From Deltaproteobacteria bacterium (GTDB taxonomy: Bacteria; Desulfobacterota; DSM-4660; Desulfatiglandales; Desulfatiglandaceae): DNA of 10,643 bases. Both the position numbers and the translations under genes were made by a program. The notes below the pieces were generated by a model. It was not told the origin of the DNA. It worked only from the letters and a program-made list of their open reading frames with translations, and did no database searches. This document shows positions 1-5,758 of this stretch, piece by piece; the stretch's first letter is position 1, and each line of letters opens with the position of its first letter. The stretch covers positions 1 through 10,643 of the forward strand of contig JAGHEC010000156.1 in assembly GCA_021159525.1 (NCBI GenBank). Reading direction: 5' to 3'.

Positions 1-11
1 GGGAGGGCGCC

Positions 12-108
12 GTCTCTTCGTGACTTATCAGTGGGGGAAGCCGCAGCTCGACGAAGTCGAGAATGCGGAGGGGGCAAGTGTCCCCCGCAGATAAGTCACT
101 GAAGAGAC
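12..108. repeat. Long nested inverted repeat, strongly structured element
   Basis: The outer arms 12-29 and 90-108 pair over 18 base pairs with one bulged base (T100). After an A-A mismatch the stem continues 31-38 with 81-88, including one G-T wobble. Inside lies a second hairpin: 41-45 pairs with 64-68 and 47-52 with 56-61, closed by a GAA triloop (53-55) on a C-G pair. The G-run 70-74 can alternatively pair with 82-86. No T-tract follows, so it is not a standard terminator. No direct repeats flanking the arms are visible. It could be a miniature mobile element or REP-like repeat, a structured RNA, or a protein-binding cruciform. The pairing is seen directly; function is unknown. Confidence 0.7.
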
Positions 109-320
109 CAGCCCGGAGGCCCGGAGCGGAAGAAAAACCCTCCTGCCCCGGCGGTACCTTCACTGTGCTTCCCCTAAATATTGAGCTGTTACCACAAAAA
201 CGTGAAAAAACAAAGCGGGTTTGACCGCACCCGTTTGGCGCTCTTCTTTGCGGCCTCTGCCGCTTTGCGTGCGTCCCGTCATGCCAGGAAGGGTTCCGGT
301 CCATCCGCATTGGGGGTCTT
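109..320 (+). other. Gene-free leader upstream of ccsA-hemA
   Basis: No protein-like reading frame is recognised on either strand. Bases 212-218 (AAAGCGG) can pair with 260-266 (CCGCTTT), or the overlapping bases 216-220 can pair with 229-233 (CGGGT/ACCCG), so two exclusive hairpins are possible. A G-run (312-316) sits five bases before the ATG of the next gene and can serve as its ribosome binding site. I see no convincing -35/-10 pair. The promoter of the ccsA-hemA group probably lies in or before this stretch, but that is inferred from position only. Confidence 0.4.
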
Positions 321-1151
321 ATGACATCACCCTGGTTCAGCCTGGCCCTGGGTCTCTACCTCGTGGCGGCAGGCGGATTTACCGTGTTTATCATCAGGCA
401 GCATCCGTGGGTCTTCAGGTACTCTTACTGGATCCTGGTAGCCGGATTTGTGTTTCATACGGTGTTTCTGGGACATGGATACTACCGGTTGGGAACAGCC
501 CCGGTCCTTGACCTGAGATCAGCGCTCTCCTTCTTTGCCTGGTGCCTTGCAGGCGTCTATCTGGTTGCCCAGGTCCGTTTCAAGCTGAGGGTCCTTGGTT
601 CCTTTGTGGCCCCCCTGGCGGCCTTCCTCATGAGCATCTCATCAGCCGTTCCCCTTGCCGCAGACACGGTAAAGCCCCTTTTCAAGAGCATCTGGTTGAC
701 GGTTCACGTGGGGACCGTGTTCACAGGCGATGCCCTCCTGTGCATTGCTTTTCTCGCCGGCGTCATGTATCTGATACAGGAAGGCCAGATCAAGAAAAAG
801 CGCCTGGGTTCCATGTACAGTCGGCTGCCGTCCCTGGCCACCCTGGACAGCATTAATTACCATGCCATCATCTACGGCTTCCCCTTCCTGACCGTGGGCA
901 TGATCTCCGGTTCGATCTATGCCCAGGTCGCCCTCGGCCATTACTGGCAGTGGGATCCAAAGGAGGTCTGGTCCCTCATCTCGTGGCTGTTCTATGCGGC
1001 CCTTTTGCACCAGCGCCTGGCCGTGGGATGGCAGGGCAAAAACGCGGCCGTCTTGTCGATCGTCTGTTTCGGAACGTTGATCTTCACCTTTGTGGGGGTA
1101 AGCCTCTTTATGGAGGGATATCACAGCTTCAGCAGCATGGGGGCGCGGTAG
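321..1151 (+). CDS. CcsA/HemX-family cytochrome c assembly membrane protein
   Basis: This predicted integral membrane protein of 276 residues belongs to the CcsA/ResC/HemX group, which handles heme for cytochrome c maturation or sits next to hemA and influences glutamyl-tRNA reductase. About eight membrane segments can be read (roughly residues 5-25, 34-54, 68-85, 92-112, 123-152, 180-203, 214-233, 242-264). The family signature is clear: GHYWQWDPKEVW at 206-217, followed by an SWLFYAALLH segment and a C-terminal GYHSF. Conserved histidines fit heme ligands: His129, His230 and His268. Start at 321: a GGGGG stretch lies just upstream and no earlier in-frame start looks better. The stop is five bases before the hemA ATG, so the two are surely co-transcribed. 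Whether it acts as a CcsA heme exporter or as a HemX-type regulator cannot be decided here; no CcsB/ResB partner is in the window. Confidence 0.88.
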   Translation: MTSPWFSLALGLYLVAAGGFTVFIIRQHPWVFRYSYWILVAGFVFHTVFLGHGYYRLGTAPVLDLRSALSFFAWCLAGVYLVAQVRFKLRVLGSFVAPLAAFLMSISSAVPLAADTVKPLFKSIWLTVHVGTVFTGDALLCIAFLAGVMYLIQEGQIKKKRLGSMYSRLPSLATLDSINYHAIIYGFPFLTVGMISGSIYAQVALGHYWQWDPKEVWSLISWLFYAALLHQRLAVGWQGKNAAVLSIVCFGTLIFTFVGVSLFMEGYHSFSSMGAR

Positions 1152-1156
1152 GGACC

Positions 1157-2464
1157 ATGCACCATATCATCGTCATAGGGATGAACCATAAGACTGCCCC
1201 GGTTGAATTGCGGGAGCGTCTGGGCGCAGATGCAGACAACCCCAGAAAGGCCCTCGCATGGATGCGGAACCTGGAAGTGATTCGGGAGGGATTCTTCCTT
1301 TCCACGTGCAATAGGGTGGAGGCCCTCGTGGTGACCGATGAGATCGACGCGGCCAGGGGATCGGTGGTTTCCCTCATGGCGAGACTCGGCAGGGTCCGGA
1401 CAGACGACCTGATGCCCTGCCTCTATGTATTCGAGCAAATGAATGCGGTCAGGCATATCTTCAAAGTGGCCTCCAGTCTTGATTCCATGGTGGTGGGGGA
1501 GCCCCAGATCTTGGGACAGATCAAAGATGCCTACGGCCTGGCCACCCGTGAGAAAACATCGGGCGTTATCCTCAACCGCCTCATGCACAGGGCCTTTCAT
1601 GTGGCCAAGCGGGTGAGGTCCGAGACCGAGATCTGCGGATCTGCGGTCTCCATCAGTTACGCGGCCGTGGAACTGGCCAGAAAGATCTTCCATCTGTTAG
1701 AGGGGAAAAAGGTCCTCCTCCTGGGGGCCGGCGAAATGGCCGAGCTGGCGGCCAGGCACCTCCTGAGCCATGGGGTCAGCTCCCTCATGGTGGCCAATCG
1801 GACCTTTGAACGGGCCGTGGAGGTAGCCGGGCGCTTTCAGGCCACGCCTGTATCGTTTGACGAGATTGGATCCATACTTACCCATGTGGATATCGTCATC
1901 ACCTCCACTGCCTCGCCTAACTATGTGATCACACGGGATGAGGTAAAACACTGCCTTAGAAAGCGGCGCAACCGACCCCTCTTCTTCATCGATATCGCGG
2001 TGCCGCGCGATGTGGAGCCCCGGGTCAATGATCTCGGCAATGTGTATCTGTACGACATCGACGATCTCAAGGGCGTGGTGGCCCTGAATCTGGCCCAGCG
2101 AAAAGAAGAGGCGGTAAAGGCCGGCCGCATTGTGGAGCAAGAGGTGGGTAAATTTGAGAAGTGGCTCAAGACCTTGGCCGTGGTGCCCACCATTGTTTCC
2201 CTCCGGGAAAAGGCCGAATCCATCATCCAGGCGGAATATGCCAAAAGCCGGTCTGCCCTGGAACCGCTCTCGGCTGCCCAGCACGAGGCCGTTGAGACCT
2301 TGATTCGTTCCATTGTGGACAAGGTCTTAAATGATCCGATCGTTTTTCTAAAGGAAAGATCAGCCCGGCCCACAGTCAACACCTATCTGGACCTGACAAA
2401 GAGGCTGTTTCAGTTAAACGGCGTGGCGTCCGAGGGGGAGGAAAAAGCGGGCCGCGGAAAGTGA
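1157..2464 (+). CDS. hemA: Glutamyl-tRNA reductase
   Basis: This enzyme reduces glutamate on tRNA-Glu to glutamate-1-semialdehyde with NADPH, the first committed step of the C5 route to heme, siroheme and corrinoids, in the cytoplasm. The 435-residue length is normal. The N-terminal catalytic domain shows the GMNHKTAPVELRE opening and STCNRVE with the nucleophile Cys51. His100 and the block EPQILGQIKDAY (115-126) follow. The NADPH domain starts with the nucleotide loop LLLGAGEMAELAA (about 187-199) and VANRT (212-216). The C-terminal helical dimerisation domain follows, roughly residues 320-425. The frame is open further upstream (from 950), but that part overlaps ccsA; the ATG at 1157 gives the standard family N-terminus. 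In many Desulfobacterota hemC follows hemA; here molybdenum cofactor genes follow instead. Confidence 0.97.
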   Translation: MHHIIVIGMNHKTAPVELRERLGADADNPRKALAWMRNLEVIREGFFLSTCNRVEALVVTDEIDAARGSVVSLMARLGRVRTDDLMPCLYVFEQMNAVRHIFKVASSLDSMVVGEPQILGQIKDAYGLATREKTSGVILNRLMHRAFHVAKRVRSETEICGSAVSISYAAVELARKIFHLLEGKKVLLLGAGEMAELAARHLLSHGVSSLMVANRTFERAVEVAGRFQATPVSFDEIGSILTHVDIVITSTASPNYVITRDEVKHCLRKRRNRPLFFIDIAVPRDVEPRVNDLGNVYLYDIDDLKGVVALNLAQRKEEAVKAGRIVEQEVGKFEKWLKTLAVVPTIVSLREKAESIIQAEYAKSRSALEPLSAAQHEAVETLIRSIVDKVLNDPIVFLKERSARPTVNTYLDLTKRLFQLNGVASEGEEKAGRGK

Positions 2465-2525
2465 GGCGAGGAACTGGAGAATTGATGTCCGCGCAATCTG
2501 CGGATCTGAAAAGGAGCATGATATT

Positions 2526-2888
2526 ATGGATCTGTCCTCAATGATTCAAGAGATGAAACAACACCCCCTCTACCCTGAGATGGGAATGATCGCCAGCCAT
2601 CTCGGTGTGGTAAGGGCAACCTCCTTGAACGGCGAGCCGGTGACGGCCGTCGAGGTTGACTTTGATCAGAAGGAAATTGCCCGCATTGCCGACCAAACAA
2701 AAAAAATGCCCGGCATCATCCATGTGCTCATCGAGACCGCAGGCCCGGGCAGGCTGGCCGTAGGGGACGACATCATGGCGGTGGTGGTGGCCGGAGACAC
2801 ACGGGACCATGTGTTCCCGGCCCTTGTCGATATTGTTAACCGGATCAAAGAACGCGGGGCCAGGAAGCGGGAAATCTTTGCCATATGA
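2526..2888 (+). CDS. MoaE-like protein (molybdopterin synthase large subunit family), divergent
   Basis: This 120-residue protein aligns by eye with MoaE, the catalytic subunit of molybdopterin synthase, which adds dithiolene sulfurs to cyclic pyranopterin monophosphate using thiocarboxylated MoaD. Matching landmarks are GVVR (27-30, the conserved substrate arginine), GRLAVGDDIMAVVVAG (75-90), an Arg93 at the HR position, and the paired lysines Lys108 and Lys114 before RE. It differs at key places: the usual His of the HR pair is Thr92, the linker between the lysines is one residue shorter, and the aromatic residues before the second lysine are missing. It is also shorter than E. coli MoaE (about 150), lacking the C-terminal tail. 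AAGGAG at 2511-2516, nine bases before the ATG, fixes the start. The neighbour moaC supports a role in the pathway. It may be a lineage variant or a non-catalytic relative; no MoaD is in the window. Confidence 0.7.
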   Translation: MDLSSMIQEMKQHPLYPEMGMIASHLGVVRATSLNGEPVTAVEVDFDQKEIARIADQTKKMPGIIHVLIETAGPGRLAVGDDIMAVVVAGDTRDHVFPALVDIVNRIKERGARKREIFAI

Positions 2889-2994
2889 GCCGGGCCCTGG
2901 ATAATGAAGTTCGTTGAGTTCATCGGGTTAAAGGCGCTGTGCCTTACATCGCACTTCCGCCGGACAACCGATAACCGAAATCTGGAGATGGAAC

Positions 2995-3438
2995 ATGGGC
3001 ATGGTGGATGTCACGGAAAAGCCGGTGATCCGGCGCCAGGCAGAGGCGGGCGGAAAGATTAGCCTGGCCCCTGCAACACTCCGAAAGATTGCGGCCGGAG
3101 AGATCAAAAAGGGAAATCCTTTCCTGGTGGCCGAGGTGGCCGGCATGAATGCGGCCAAGCAGACGCATCTCCTCGTTCCCCACTGCCACCAGATCCCCCT
3201 GGACACGGTGAAGATCGCATTTGATTTGGTGGACGATGGGATCGAGGCCCGGTGCTTTGTCAAGGCCCAGGCCCGAACAGGGGTTGAAATGGAGGCACTA
3301 ATAGGGGTGAGCGTGGCCCTCAACACCCTGTGGGATATGGTCAAGTACCTGGAAAAGGATGAGCAAGGGCAGTACCCAGGGACCCGCATGACCGATATCC
3401 GCGTGATACGAAAAGAAAAGGGCAAAAAAAATGACTAA
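2995..3438 (+). CDS. moaC: Cyclic pyranopterin monophosphate synthase
   Basis: MoaC converts the MoaA product 3',8-cyclo-7,8-dihydro-GTP into cyclic pyranopterin monophosphate in molybdenum cofactor synthesis, as a cytoplasmic hexamer. The 147-residue length is close to normal (about 160). The opening MVDVTEK is typical. The residues known to matter in the family are all present: Lys39 in KKGNP (usually KGD), His65 in PHCHQ, Glu98 and Glu100 in TGVEMEAL, Asp114 and Lys117 in WDMVK. The usual C-terminal GGKSG tail is replaced by KEKGKKND. GGAG at 2984-2987 lies seven bases before the ATG at 2995; the ATG at 3001 is a weaker alternative. The 106-base gap from the moaE-like gene holds no recognised gene. 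Its last eight bases overlap the next gene, which implies translational coupling. Confidence 0.94.
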   Translation: MGMVDVTEKPVIRRQAEAGGKISLAPATLRKIAAGEIKKGNPFLVAEVAGMNAAKQTHLLVPHCHQIPLDTVKIAFDLVDDGIEARCFVKAQARTGVEMEALIGVSVALNTLWDMVKYLEKDEQGQYPGTRMTDIRVIRKEKGKKND

Positions 3439-4108
3439 GCGGCTTATTGTTTTGGGTGTAGCGGTATGCATCGGTTTCAGTTCAGGCCCAGGCCGGGCTG
3501 AAAAGGTTTATGTGACCAACCCGACCAGGATCACGCTTCGGAACGGGCCGGGCATCAATGAACGTATTCTGGCCATGGTGCCCCAGGACGAGCCCGTGGA
3601 GATCCTCGAGTCTCGGCAGGGATGGCGCCGCATTCGGCTCCTGGACCCCAAATGGAACAACAAGGAAGGCTGGATGGCCAGCGGATTCCTGGCCCCCGGG
3701 GTTCCGGGAGAGGTCCTGGCCAAATCGCTCAAGGCGGAAAATGTCCGGCTCAAGCAGAAGCTGACCAGGATCGAGGCGGAGCGGGAAACCTTGACCGATG
3801 AAAGGGATCAACTCCGGGCCAAGGTGCAGGCAAACGAGCGGTCACTGATGGAAATGCAGAACAAGTATGAGGCACTGAAGCAAGGCGCGGAGGGCTATCT
3901 GAAGCTCAAAGAAGAATATGCGGGCGCCCGGGAAAGGATGCAAAACGCCGTGGCCGCCGCCAAACGCCTCGCCGAGGAAAATAAAGTCCTAAGGTCATCC
4001 GAGAGAAACACCTGGTTCATGACCGGGGGCGCCGTGATGCTGGCCGGGCTTATCTTCGGCTTTGTCCTGGGGAAAAGGGAAAAACGGCGGAAATCCAGTT
4101 ATTATTGA
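3431..4108 (+). CDS. SH3-domain, coiled-coil, membrane-anchored envelope protein (YgiM-like)
   Basis: This 225-residue protein has a clear layout. A signal peptide covers residues 1-23, with a likely cut after GRA. A bacterial SH3 domain follows at about 25-90, with LRNGPG (36-41) and GWMASGFL (80-87). A charged, heptad-like coiled coil spans about 95-193. One hydrophobic anchor lies at about 195-214 (WFMTGGAVMLAGLIFGFVLG), then a basic tail. This is the layout of the 'SH3 and anchor domain' family that includes E. coli YgiM. SH3b domains often bind cell wall peptides, so the protein probably faces the periplasm and stays tethered to the inner membrane. The function is not known. It starts inside the moaC stop region (8-base overlap), and AAGGG about eight bases upstream can act as its binding site. 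There is no obvious functional link to molybdenum cofactor synthesis. Confidence 0.8.
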   Translation: MTKRLIVLGVAVCIGFSSGPGRAEKVYVTNPTRITLRNGPGINERILAMVPQDEPVEILESRQGWRRIRLLDPKWNNKEGWMASGFLAPGVPGEVLAKSLKAENVRLKQKLTRIEAERETLTDERDQLRAKVQANERSLMEMQNKYEALKQGAEGYLKLKEEYAGARERMQNAVAAAKRLAEENKVLRSSERNTWFMTGGAVMLAGLIFGFVLGKREKRRKSSYY

Positions 4109-4109
4109 G

Positions 4110-4136
4110 CCCCGATTGAAGAATTCAAGATCGGGG
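4110..4136 (+). terminator. Hairpin directly after the SH3-protein stop codon
   Basis: Bases 4110-4115 (CCCCGA) pair with 4131-4136 (TCGGGG), and 4116-4120 (TTGAA) pair with 4124-4128 (TTCAA). The loop is GAA and two bases (4129-4130) bulge. The position fits the end of the ccsA-to-SH3 gene group. There is no T-run after the stem, so intrinsic termination is doubtful. The same bases also encode the start of the MaoC remnant, so the hairpin may be coincidental. Confidence 0.35.
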
Positions 4137-4288
4137 ATAGGGCAGGATTCGAAAAGATTGTCTCAAAATCGGATGTGTGTCCTTACGCAGGCCTGACCGG
4201 CAATTTCAATCCCGCCCGCCCCGATGAAGTCTATGCGACTAAAATCCACTTCAAGACCTGCATCGCCCACGACATGCTCACGGCCCGG
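4112..4288 (+). pseudogene. Dead N-terminal fragment of a MaoC-type (R)-enoyl-CoA hydratase
   Basis: In the frame that continues past the SH3-protein stop, the DNA reads as the first half of a MaoC/PhaJ hotdog-fold hydratase. It has PIEEFKIGD (4112-4138), VCPYAGLTGNFNPARPDEVYA (about 4175-4237) and IAHDMLTA (4262-4285). Living members have GDxNPxHxD, where the Asp and His are the catalytic pair, and then IAHG. Here they read GNFNPARPD and IAHD. The Asp-to-Asn, His-to-Arg and Gly-to-Asp changes can each come from one transition. No ATG, GTG or TTG precedes the homologous part; the SH3 stop codon sits right there. Homology ends at about 4288, where the hexokinase binding site starts, and the second half of the usual 135-150 residues is gone. 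The family match is strong; that it is non-functional is inferred from these defects. Confidence 0.75.
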
Positions 4289-4295
4289 GAGGGAA
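4287..4295 (+). promoter_or_regulatory. Ribosome binding site that sets the hexokinase start
   Basis: GGGAGGGAA, with GGAGG at 4288-4292, lies nine bases before the ATG at 4302. Earlier in-frame ATG codons at 4224 and 4233 lie inside the MaoC remnant, have no such site, and would add 26 residues that do not resemble a hexokinase N-terminus. Confidence 0.65.
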
Positions 4296-4301
4296 CCCTG
4301 C

Positions 4302-5681
4302 ATGACGAGATCATTTCCCCCTGCCTGCCAGGCATTTCTTTCGGATTTAAACCGGTCTCTTTCCCTCTCGCCCGACCACATCCAGCACATGATCAGGGAT
4401 TTTCACCTGGATATGGAAAAAGGGCTCCGGGGCCGCGACAGCTCGCTCAACATGCTGCCCTCTTTTGTTGACAGGCCCGAAGGAGACGAAAGGGGCCGCT
4501 TTCTTGCCCTGGATCTTGGCGGGAGCCATCTCAGGGTGCTTGAGGTGGCGCTTCACGGCAAGGGAAAGGCGGAAGCCCTGGCCCTCAAGACATTCGTCAT
4601 CCCAAAGAGGGAGATGCAGGAGACAGGAGCCCGGCTTTTTGATTTCATCGCTGCCTGTATCGACCGCTTTCTGAGCGACTGCCTCATAGACAGGGGAAAA
4701 ATCCACGATCTTGCCTTTGCCTTTTCCTTCCCTTTTCATCAAACCGGGATCGCCTCCGGCAAACTTCTGGGATGGACAAAAGGGTTTACTGCCACCGGCG
4801 TTGAGGGAAGGGATGTGGTCTTTTTGTTGAATGAGGCCTTGAGAAGGAAACAGATCTCTTGCCTCAGGGTTGCGGCCCTGACCAATGATACGGTCGGCGC
4901 CCTGATGGCCGCAAGTTATTCGGATTCCACCTGCGATATGGGCGTTATCCTGGGTACGGGAACCAACGCATGTTACCGGGAAAAACAAATCAATATCTAC
5001 AAGCTGAAGGGGCGCCGTCCCAAGGAACATATGATTGTCAATATGGAATGGGGCGGTTTTGACAAGGCGAGGCGGACCTCCTACGACATGCGGGTGGACG
5101 AACTCTCGGTCAATCCAGGGGCCATGTACTTTGAAAAAATGGTATCAGGTATGTATCTTGGCGAAATCACCAGACTTATTCTCTTAGATGCCATCCGGCG
5201 GGGCCTTGTATTCCAGGATTACCCCAACGGCCCGGACCGGCTGCACGAAAAACATGCCCTCAAGGCCGAGGATATGTCCCTGATCGAGCAGGATGAGACC
5301 GCCGGTCTTGATAAGGCGGGGGCGTTTCTGAATCACAGGGGAATCTGCTCAACGCTTTTCGACAGATTTTTCCTGAGGCGTGTGTGCCAACTGGTCTCGG
5401 AAAGATCGATCAGACTCAGCGCAGGGGCTATCTCAGCCGTGATTTCCTGGATGGATCCGGACCTCGCGCATATGCACACGGTCGCGGTAAACGGCGGTCT
5501 TTTTGAAAAATATGCCGGTTACGAGATGCGCTTAACAAAGGCCGTCAGCGAACACTGCTGCGGCCAGGCCGACAGGATCCGGCTGGTTTATTCCAGGGAC
5601 GGTTCCGGCATAGGCGCGGCCATTACAGCCGCCGTAGCCGCATCCATAAACACGGCGGAACCGCCGTCCTTCTCCCCATAA
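4302..5681 (+). CDS. Eukaryotic-type hexokinase (ATP-dependent hexose kinase)
   Basis: This 459-residue protein has the two-domain hexokinase fold typical of eukaryotes, not the short bacterial glucokinase or ROK type. It should phosphorylate glucose or a related hexose at C6 with ATP in the cytoplasm. Visible motifs in order: LALDLGGSHLRVL (68-80, phosphate loop; usual form LDLGGTNFRV), FSFP (141-144), WTKGF (158-162), GRDVVFLL, LTNDTVGAL (193-201, with catalytic Asp196) and GVILGTGTNACY (214-225). Then come MEWGGFD, FEKMVSGMYLGEITRLIL, and near the C-terminus NGGLFEKY and SRDGSGIGAA, matching the DGS(V/L)YEKYP and EDGSGKGAA blocks. Length matches a single 50-kDa unit. It stands alone between a decayed gene and a convergent operon, with no sugar transporter or other glycolytic gene nearby. 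Its sugar preference cannot be read from sequence alone. Confidence 0.9.
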   Translation: MTRSFPPACQAFLSDLNRSLSLSPDHIQHMIRDFHLDMEKGLRGRDSSLNMLPSFVDRPEGDERGRFLALDLGGSHLRVLEVALHGKGKAEALALKTFVIPKREMQETGARLFDFIAACIDRFLSDCLIDRGKIHDLAFAFSFPFHQTGIASGKLLGWTKGFTATGVEGRDVVFLLNEALRRKQISCLRVAALTNDTVGALMAASYSDSTCDMGVILGTGTNACYREKQINIYKLKGRRPKEHMIVNMEWGGFDKARRTSYDMRVDELSVNPGAMYFEKMVSGMYLGEITRLILLDAIRRGLVFQDYPNGPDRLHEKHALKAEDMSLIEQDETAGLDKAGAFLNHRGICSTLFDRFFLRRVCQLVSERSIRLSAGAISAVISWMDPDLAHMHTVAVNGGLFEKYAGYEMRLTKAVSEHCCGQADRIRLVYSRDGSGIGAAITAAVAASINTAEPPSFSP

Positions 5682-5740
5682 ACGCCTTCCCCTATGTCTT
5701 CAAAGGCCCGCCAGGCGCCCGGCCGCTTTCTGTTTTTCAT
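5588..5740 (-). CDS. Possible 50-residue ORF behind the RND transporter gene
   Basis: On the minus strand AGGAG (5754-5750) begins four bases beyond the RND stop codon and stands nine bases before an ATG at 5740. This is just the spacing of a next gene in an operon. The frame runs 50 codons to a TAA at 5590-5588. The product begins MKNRKRPGAWRAFEDIGEG, is hydrophilic, and has no membrane segment and no family I recognise. Its last 94 bases are antisense to the hexokinase 3' end, so much of the sequence may be a shadow. It could be a small protein, the stump of a third-party gene cut off here, or chance. Confidence 0.28.
   Translation of the reverse strand: MKNRKRPGAWRAFEDIGEGVYGEKDGGSAVFMDAATAAVMAAPMPEPSLE
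5705..5737 (+). terminator. Weak terminator-like stretch after the hexokinase gene
   Basis: Bases 5705-5708 (GGCC) can pair with 5721-5724 (GGCC), with an imperfect GC-rich inner part. A T-rich run (TTTCTGTTTTT, 5727-5737) follows. It lies 24 bases past the hexokinase stop, between convergent genes, where a terminator is expected. The stem is short and imperfect. Confidence 0.3.
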
Positions 5741-5758
5741 TCCGATTCTCTCCTGCTC

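Noticed and set aside
12..108. Integron attC site or tRNA as explanation of the palindrome
   Set aside because: The attC core motifs (GTTRRRY type) are missing, and the stem lengths do not fit a tRNA cloverleaf.
950..1156. Upstream extension of the hemA reading frame
   Set aside because: It overlaps ccsA in another frame and the sequence is unlike any glutamyl-tRNA reductase; the ATG at 1157 gives the standard family start.
2488..2504. Small hairpin (TCCGC/GCGGA) between hemA and the moaE-like gene
   Set aside because: Only five base pairs, with no T-run; too weak to call a terminator or regulator.
2904..2994. Open frame beginning with ATG at 2904 in the moaE-moaC gap
   Set aside because: No binding site; it runs out of frame into moaC and the product resembles nothing I recognise.
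3424..3431. Run of eight A bases at the moaC/SH3 overlap, where slippage by one base would fuse the two proteins
   Set aside because: The fusion would place a signal peptide inside a cytosolic enzyme product, which makes little sense; simple translational coupling explains the overlap.
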